A stretch of DNA of 7,331 bases, taken from the NCBI GenBank assembly GCA_902773415.1, contig CACYEE010000114.1, forward strand, positions 1 to 7,331. Direction: 5' to 3'. The notes beneath the pieces are model-generated. The model was not told the origin of the DNA and made no database searches. It saw nothing but the letters and a program-made list of their open reading frames with translations. The position numbers and the translations under genes are program-made. Shown piece after piece: positions 1-7,331 of this stretch. How positions within the stretch are numbered: the stretch's first letter is position 1; every line of letters starts with the position of its first letter. Origin of the DNA: an uncultured Actinomyces sp. GTDB taxonomy: Bacteria > Actinomycetota > Actinomycetes > Actinomycetales > Actinomycetaceae.

Positions 1-2112
1 GGCCGCATGTGCCCGATCGAGACCCCCGAAGGCCCGAACATCGGCCTTATCGGCTCGCTGGCCTCCTTCGGCCGGATCAATCCCTTCGGCTTCATCGAGA
101 CCCCCTACCGGAAGGTCGCCGATGGCCGGGTGACCGAAGCCATCGACTACCTGCAAGCCGACGACGAGGATTCGGTCGTCATCGCGCAGGCGGAAGCGCC
201 GATCGACGCCGAAGGCCACTTCGTCGAGCACGAGGTCCTGTGCCGCATGCCCGGCGGCGAACCCGCGCTCGTCCACCCCGACCAGATCGACTACATGGAC
301 GTTTCCGCGCGCCAGATGTGTTCGGTCGGCACCGCGATGATTCCCTTCCTTGAGCACGACGACGCGAACCGGGCCCTCATGGGCGCCAACATGCAGCGCC
401 AGGCGGTGCCGCTCATCCGTCCCGTCGCCCCGTTCGTCGGAACCGGAATGGAGATGCGCTGCGCGGTCGACGCCGGCGACGTCGTTGTCGCAACCGGAGC
501 GGGCGTCGTCATCGAAGTGGACGCCGAGTATGTCGTCGTCGAACAGGACAACGGCAGGCAGGCCACTTACAAGATGGAGAAGTTCCAGGCCGCGAACACG
601 GACAACTGCATCAACTACACGGTGCGCGTGAGCGAGGGGGACAGGGTCGAGGTCGGCTCGCTTATCGCCGACGGACCGGCGACCGACGGCGGAGAACTCG
701 CGCTCGGCCAGAATCTCCTCGTCGCCTTCATGAGCTGGAACGGATACAACTACGAGGACGCCATCATCCTGTCCGAACGCTGCGTGAAGGAAGACCTCCT
801 GACCTCGATCCACATCAAGGAAGCCGAACTCGTGGCCCGCATGACCAAGCTCGGCGCGGAGGAGATCACCCGCGACATCCCGAACGTCGGCGAAAGCCAG
901 CTTGCCAACCTCGACGAGCATGGCGTCATCCGTGTCGGTGCCGAAGTGAAGGCCGGAGACATTCTTATCGGCAAGATCACTCCGAAGGGCGAGACGGACC
1001 TGACCTCCGAAGAGCGTCTCCTGCGCGCCATCTTCGGCGAAAAGGCCCGCGAGGTGCGCGATTCCTCCGAGCGCGTCGCCCACGGCGACTACGGCATCGT
1101 CATCAACGTCCAGGAGTTCACGAAAGACAACAACACCGAAATGGCCTCCGATGTCCTGGAGACGGTGCGGGTCTACATCGCCCAGCGCCGCAAGATCCGC
1201 ATCGGCGACAAGATGGCCGGACGCCACGGCAACAAGGGCGTCATCTCGAACATCCTTCGCGTCGAGGACATGCCCTTCATGGCCGACGGCACTCCGGTGG
1301 ACATCATCCTCAACCCGCTGGGCGTGCCGAGCCGAATGAATCTCGGCCAGATCTACGAGCTCCACCTCGGGTGGGTCGCCTCTCAGGGTTGGGATGCGAC
1401 GAAGGCCCGCGAAGCCGGAGAGGAGTGGGCCCTGCGTCTTCCCGAGGATGCCGTGGCCGGCGAGGCCCGCAGCCGCGTCGCCACGCCCGTCTTCGACGGC
1501 GTGCGGGCCGACGAGATCGACGGTCTCATCGCCTCGGCGCGTCCGAACCGCGACGGCGACGTGCTTGTCAACGAGTTCGGCAAGGCGCAGCTCTTCGACG
1601 GCCGCACCGGCGAGCCCTTCCCCGATCCGATTTCGGTGGGTTACATGTACATGCTCAAGCTGCATCACCTCGTCGACGACAAGATTCACGCCCGTTCGAC
1701 CGGCCCCTACTCGATGGTCACCCAGCAGCCGCTCGGCGGCAAGGCCCAGTTCGGCGGCCAGCGTTTCGGCGAGATGGAGGTGTGGGCGCTGGAAGCCTAC
1801 GGCGCTTCCCACACGTTGCAGGAAATGCTCACGGTCAAGTCCGACGACACCGTTGGCCGTATTGCCGTGTACGAGGCGATTGTCAAGGGCGAGAACCTTC
1901 CCGACGCCGGGATTCCCGAGTCGTTCAAGGTGCTGATCGAGGAAATGCGTTCGCTGTGCCTGAACGTCGAAGCTCTCGACGCCGACGGAGTCGTCATCAA
2001 CCTTCAGGAGACCGAAGAGGAATCTCGCCGCGAAAAGGCGGAACGCGAGAAGGACATGCTCGCAACCACATCGACCGGGCTGGAGGAACACTCCTCCGGA
2101 GCGGATCTGTAG
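1..2112 (+). CDS. rpoB: DNA-directed RNA polymerase subunit beta, C-terminal part (5' end outside the window)
   Basis: This is the C-terminal 703 residues of RNA polymerase beta, which with beta' forms the catalytic core that makes all cellular RNA. The reading frame is open from base 1, so the true start lies upstream; the Met at base 7 is internal. The first residue corresponds to about E. coli G556. The main rifampicin-resistance region is therefore missing, but the cluster II stretch (ETPEGPNIGLI, fragment residues 7-17) is present and wild type. Other landmarks, in fragment numbering, are NYEDAIIL with acidic E252/D253 (E. coli E813/D814), the active-site lysines K404 and K412 in GDKMAGRHGNKGV (E. 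coli K1065/K1073), and the C-terminal block from STGPYSM to WALEAYGA (566-601) that anchors beta'. The large E. coli insert before the GDKMAGRHG motif is absent, as expected outside proteobacteria. Odd residues are S245 and M281 (see findings). The last ~30 residues are acidic, poorly conserved and probably flexible. Confidence 0.98.
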   Translation, partial: GRMCPIETPEGPNIGLIGSLASFGRINPFGFIETPYRKVADGRVTEAIDYLQADDEDSVVIAQAEAPIDAEGHFVEHEVLCRMPGGEPALVHPDQIDYMDVSARQMCSVGTAMIPFLEHDDANRALMGANMQRQAVPLIRPVAPFVGTGMEMRCAVDAGDVVVATGAGVVIEVDAEYVVVEQDNGRQATYKMEKFQAANTDNCINYTVRVSEGDRVEVGSLIADGPATDGGELALGQNLLVAFMSWNGYNYEDAIILSERCVKEDLLTSIHIKEAELVARMTKLGAEEITRDIPNVGESQLANLDEHGVIRVGAEVKAGDILIGKITPKGETDLTSEERLLRAIFGEKAREVRDSSERVAHGDYGIVINVQEFTKDNNTEMASDVLETVRVYIAQRRKIRIGDKMAGRHGNKGVISNILRVEDMPFMADGTPVDIILNPLGVPSRMNLGQIYELHLGWVASQGWDATKAREAGEEWALRLPEDAVAGEARSRVATPVFDGVRADEIDGLIASARPNRDGDVLVNEFGKAQLFDGRTGEPFPDPISVGYMYMLKLHHLVDDKIHARSTGPYSMVTQQPLGGKAQFGGQRFGEMEVWALEAYGASHTLQEMLTVKSDDTVGRIAVYEAIVKGENLPDAGIPESFKVLIEEMRSLCLNVEALDADGVVINLQETEEESRREKAEREKDMLATTSTGLEEHSSGADL

Positions 2113-2130
2113 GCCAAGACAGAGGGAAGA

Positions 2131-2136
2131 AGGAAG
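2131..2136 (+). promoter_or_regulatory. Ribosome binding site of rpoC
   Basis: AGGAAG lies at the end of a purine-rich run (2122-2139) and ends three bases before the ATG at 2140. An upstream GAGGGA (2122-2127) is the alternative Shine-Dalgarno core but is 12 bases away. The 27-base rpoB-rpoC gap has no hairpin or promoter that I can see, which supports co-transcription of the two genes. Confidence 0.6.
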
Positions 2137-2139
2137 AGA

Positions 2140-6009
<3,870 letters not shown>

Positions 6010-6023
6010 AAACAGGATAGGAG

Positions 6024-6065
6024 CCCCGGGCGCGGAAGCTGAGCTGACAGCGCCTTCGCCCGGGG
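6024..6065 (+). terminator. GC-rich hairpin just after rpoC (possible U-less terminator or processing site)
   Basis: CCCCGGGCG (6024-6032) pairs perfectly with CGCCCGGGG (6057-6065). Inside it, GCTG (6038-6041) pairs with CAGC (6048-6051) around a six-base loop, leaving a 5x5 internal loop between the two stems. It begins 14 bases after the rpoC stop. No T-run follows (next bases GACACC), so it is not a canonical intrinsic terminator. High-GC actinobacteria often have such tailless hairpins after genes, and whether they terminate is uncertain. It could equally mark a 3' end made by processing. Confidence 0.5.
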
Positions 6066-6071
6066 ACACCG

Positions 6072-6152
6072 GCCGTTTGCGAGCGAGTTGCACAGGGCCG
6101 TCAAAGGCTGTGGCGCTGCCTACTTTCTTTGACGGCCTTGCACGCAAACGGC
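6072..6152 (+). repeat. Long nested inverted repeat in the rpoC-rpsL gap
   Basis: Two perfect arm pairs are nested. The outer is GCCGTTTGCG (6072-6081) with CGCAAACGGC (6143-6152). The inner is GGCCGTCAAAG (6096-6106) with CTTTGACGGCC (6127-6137). Between them TGCA (6089-6092) can pair with TGCA (6139-6142), leaving a seven-base bulge on the 5' side. That is 25 Watson-Crick pairs in 81 bases, with a loop of about 20 bases. No T-run follows on either strand. The 3' arm contains the predicted -35 element of the rpsL promoter. Possible roles are a read-through terminator, an RNase III-type cleavage site in the rpoBC-to-rpsL transcript, or paired operator sites. The pairing is certain; the function is not known. 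Confidence 0.8.
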
Positions 6153-6158
6153 TAAGCT
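6129..6158 (+). promoter_or_regulatory. Candidate promoter of the rpsL-rpsG-fusA operon
   Basis: TTGACG (6129-6134) matches the housekeeping -35 consensus at five of six bases. After an 18-base spacer, TAAGCT (6153-6158) fits the actinobacterial -10 pattern TANNNT. Transcription would start at about 6164-6166, giving a leader of about 130 bases before the rpsL start at 6297. The bases just after the -10 (CAGGGA) are GC-rich, as is common at promoters under stringent control, but that link is only inference. It is the best -35/-10 pair I found in the gap. Confidence 0.6.
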
Positions 6159-6160
6159 CA

Positions 6161-6222
6161 GGGAGGTTGCCCGCTTGCCGGGTCTCCCGGCGACGGCACG
6201 CCGAGAAAACGGCGCGCCGCCG
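6161..6222 (+). promoter_or_regulatory. Structured leader upstream of rpsL
   Basis: Several hairpins can form. First, GGGAG (6161-6165) with CTCCC (6184-6188) enclosing CCCG (6170-6173) with CGGG (6179-6182); the outer stem would be lost if transcription starts at about 6165. Second, a strong hairpin 6191-6222: CGCCG (6199-6203) with CGGCG (6210-6214) around the A-rich loop AGAAAA, extended outward through two A-C mismatches by CGGC (6194-6197) with GCCG (6216-6219) and CG with CG. A competing stem, CGGCG (6188-6192) with CGCCG (6199-6203), shares one arm with it. This may be a control leader or simply GC-rich sequence; I recognise no known riboswitch or ribosomal-protein leader. Confidence 0.4.
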
Positions 6223-6283
6223 AGTGTTGCGAGGGGTGTTGCGCCCTGGCAGCGAGCATTCGCGTTTGAAACAGAAAATTCTC

Positions 6284-6289
6284 AGGAGA
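6284..6289 (+). promoter_or_regulatory. Ribosome binding site of rpsL
   Basis: AGGAGA ends seven bases before the GTG at 6297, an ideal distance, and it selects this GTG as the start. The surrounding stretch (about 6265-6296) is markedly A-rich compared with the rest of the window, which would keep the start site accessible. A weak four-pair stem, TTCT (6279-6282) with AGAA (6287-6290), overlaps the site but is probably too weak to block it. Confidence 0.85.
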
Positions 6290-6296
6290 AAATAGA

Positions 6297-6671
6297 GTGC
6301 CTACCATTCAGCAGCTGGTCCGCAAGGGCCGGTCCTCGAAGAAGCGCACCTCGCAGACCGCGGCCCTCAAGGGGAGCCCGCAGCGTCGCGGCGTGTGTAC
6401 CCGCGTGTTCACGACCACCCCGAAGAAGCCGAACTCGGCCCTGCGCAAGGTCGCCCGTGTGCGCCTGTCCTCCGGCATCGAAGTGACGGCCTACATTCCG
6501 GGCGAAGGCCACAACCTGCAAGAGCACTCCATCGTGCTCGTTCGCGGAGGCCGCGTGCGCGACCTGCCGGGCGTGCGCTACAAGATCGTGCGCGGCGCGC
6601 TCGACACGCAGGGCGTGAAGGGACGCCAGCAGGCCCGCTCCCGCTACGGTGCGAAGAAGGAGAAGAACTGA
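6297..6671 (+). CDS. rpsL: 30S ribosomal protein S12
   Basis: S12 is 124 residues here, the usual actinobacterial length. It sits at the decoding centre of the 30S subunit, monitors codon-anticodon pairing and is the classic streptomycin-resistance locus. The GTG start is supported by AGGAGA seven bases upstream and yields the standard beginning MPTIQQLVRKGR. Conserved blocks are GSPQRRGVCTRV (26-37), TTTPKKPNSALRKVARV (39-55), YIPGEGHNLQEHS (66-78) and ARSRYGAKKEK near the C-terminus. K43, a major streptomycin-resistance position, is the wild-type lysine. Position 88 is arginine (codon CGC at 6558-6560), where M. tuberculosis has lysine (E. coli K87). D89, the residue that RimO methylthiolates in E. 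coli (D88), is present. It is the first gene of the str operon, with its own candidate promoter and leader upstream, and its stop overlaps the rpsG start. Confidence 0.99.
   Translation: MPTIQQLVRKGRSSKKRTSQTAALKGSPQRRGVCTRVFTTTPKKPNSALRKVARVRLSSGIEVTAYIPGEGHNLQEHSIVLVRGGRVRDLPGVRYKIVRGALDTQGVKGRQQARSRYGAKKEKN
6657..6662 (+). promoter_or_regulatory. Ribosome binding site of rpsG, inside rpsL
   Basis: AAGGAG lies eight bases before the rpsG ATG and falls within the final lysine/glutamate codons of rpsL (GAKKEKN). The same bases therefore encode the S12 tail and recruit ribosomes for S7. With the TGATG overlap this points to translational coupling or direct re-initiation. Confidence 0.85.
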
Positions 6672-7141
6672 TGCCTCGTAAAGGTCCCGCACGCAAGCGT
6701 CCGCTTGTCAACGATCCCGTCTACGGTTCGCCGATGGTGACCCAGCTCGTCAACCGCGTCCTTCTCGACGGCAAGAAGTCCACCGCCGAGCGCATCGTCT
6801 ACGGTGCGCTCGAAGGCGTGGCCGAGAAGTCCGGCCAGGAAGCGCTGACCGTTCTCAAGCGCGCGATGGACAATATCCGTCCCCAGCTCGAGGTCCGTTC
6901 CCGCCGCGTCGGCGGTGCCACCTACCAGGTGCCCGTCGAGGTGAAGGCTGGCCGCGCCACTACGCTCGCGCTGCGCTGGCTCGTCGACTATTCGCGCCAG
7001 CGTCGCGAAAAGACGATGACCGAACGTCTTATGAACGAAATCCTCGACGCTTCCAACGGCCTCGGCGCCGCCGTGAAGCGCCGCGAGGATACCCACCGCA
7101 TGGCCGAGGCCAACAAGGCCTTCGCCCACTACCGCTGGTAA
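6671..7141 (+). CDS. rpsG: 30S ribosomal protein S7
   Basis: S7 is a primary 16S rRNA-binding protein that starts assembly of the 30S head and lies near the exit-site tRNA. At 156 residues it is the usual length. The ATG at 6671 shares its A with the rpsL TGA stop and is preceded by AAGGAG at eight bases. It begins MPRKGPARKR, a basic N-terminal tail that contacts rRNA. Conserved blocks are VNRVLLDGKKSTAERIVY (27-44), RRVGGATYQVPVEV (78-91, the beta-hairpin region) and the C-terminal RREDTHRMAEANKAFAHYRW (137-156). In E. coli, S7 represses its own operon by binding the rpsL-rpsG gap. No such gap exists here, so any feedback must use another site. The gene is intact. Confidence 0.99.
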   Translation: MPRKGPARKRPLVNDPVYGSPMVTQLVNRVLLDGKKSTAERIVYGALEGVAEKSGQEALTVLKRAMDNIRPQLEVRSRRVGGATYQVPVEVKAGRATTLALRWLVDYSRQRREKTMTERLMNEILDASNGLGAAVKRREDTHRMAEANKAFAHYRW

Positions 7142-7144
7142 GCC

Positions 7145-7157
7145 GGGCCGCTGGCCC
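7145..7157 (+). other. Short hairpin in the rpsG-fusA gap
   Basis: GGGCC (7145-7149) pairs with GGCCC (7153-7157) around a three-base loop, starting four bases after the rpsG stop and ending just before the fusA ribosome binding region (AGGGA at 7162-7166 and GAGAG at 7169-7173). No T-run follows, so it is unlikely to terminate. It may have no function. Confidence 0.35.
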
Positions 7158-7178
7158 CTACAGGGAAAGAGAGCAACT

Positions 7179-7331
7179 GTGGCACAGGCACAGGAAGTCC
7201 TGACCGACCTCAAGAAGGTCCGCAACTTCGGAATCATGGCGCATATCGACGCTGGCAAGACCACCGTCACCGAGCGCATCCTCTACTACACCGGCATCAA
7301 CTACAAGATCGGCGAGACGCACGACGGCGCC
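7179..7331 (+). CDS. fusA: Elongation factor G, N-terminal fragment (3' end outside the window)
   Basis: These are the first 51 codons of EF-G, the GTPase that drives translocation of tRNA and mRNA through the ribosome and, with ribosome recycling factor, splits the subunits. The GTG start is preceded by the purine-rich AGGGAAAGAGAG (7162-7173). The translation begins MAQAQEVLTDLKKVRNFGI and contains the complete P-loop AHIDAGKT (residues 21-28; G26, K27 and T28 bind the nucleotide phosphates), followed by TERILYYTG (31-39), a typical EF-G signature. The reading frame is open to the window edge. The IGETHDGA that ends the fragment lies at the start of the switch I region. It is the third gene of the str operon, 37 bases after rpsG; tuf normally follows in this order but is not in the window. 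Confidence 0.97.
   Translation, partial: MAQAQEVLTDLKKVRNFGIMAHIDAGKTTVTERILYYTGINYKIGETHDGA

Noticed and set aside
6121..6126. TACTTT as a second -10 element
   Set aside because: It fits TANNNT but has no acceptable -35 at 16-19 bases upstream; it lies in the hairpin loop.
6210..6219. Perfect palindrome CGGCGCGCCG as an operator
   Set aside because: Short GC-only palindromes are expected in this composition, and the bases are better explained as one side of the leader hairpin 6191-6222.
6266..6298. TTGAAA and TAGAGT as a promoter next to rpsL
   Set aside because: The 21-base spacing is too long, and the -10 would overlap the rpsL start codon.
6644..7279. 211-codon open frame on the minus strand
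   Set aside because: It lies opposite rpsG and the ends of rpsL and fusA, which are unambiguous. It is a by-product of GC-rich codon use and resembles no family.

Overview
The window is a stretch of conserved housekeeping sequence from a high-GC bacterium, almost certainly an actinobacterium. Five genes lie in the same direction: the 3' part of rpoB, complete rpoC, complete rpsL, complete rpsG and the first 51 codons of fusA. The actinobacterial assignment rests on four points. The beta' subunit carries the coiled-coil insertion typical of that phylum (about residues 143-228). It lacks the large trigger-loop insert of Escherichia coli, and beta lacks the E. coli insert of its C-terminal half. 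The S12 start MPTIQQLVRKGR and the beta' start MLDVNRFD are of the actinobacterial type. The beta' bridge-helix approach (NSGARGN, EQLRQIGGMRG) is less like Mycobacterium and would fit an Actinomyces- or Bifidobacterium-like lineage, but a genus cannot be named from this sequence alone.

Layout. Positions 1-2112 hold rpoB, beginning just after the main rifampicin-resistance region. A 27-base gap with a purine-rich ribosome binding site leads to rpoC (2140-6009). The 287-base gap 6010-6296 is the only substantial non-coding region and is densely structured. It contains a GC-rich hairpin right after rpoC (6024-6065), an 81-base nested inverted repeat (6072-6152), a good promoter candidate whose -35 element lies inside that repeat (TTGACG at 6129, TAAGCT at 6153), and a leader of about 130 bases with further hairpins. 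rpsL (6297-6671) and rpsG (6671-7141) overlap by one base, and fusA starts at 7179 after a 37-base gap.

How the genes work together. rpoB and rpoC encode the two catalytic subunits of RNA polymerase. rpsL, rpsG and fusA are the classic str operon for translation: decoding-centre protein S12, 30S head-assembly protein S7 and elongation factor G. The promoter and leader between the two groups suggest that the str genes have their own transcription start in addition to any read-through from rpoBC.

I found no mobile element, CRISPR array, RNA gene, defence system or clearly new gene. The points worth a second look are the structured rpoC-rpsL gap, an arginine at S12 position 88 (lysine in Mycobacterium tuberculosis, where K88R gives streptomycin resistance), and several substitutions at usually near-invariant RNA polymerase positions. 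Family comparisons are from memory, not from a search.
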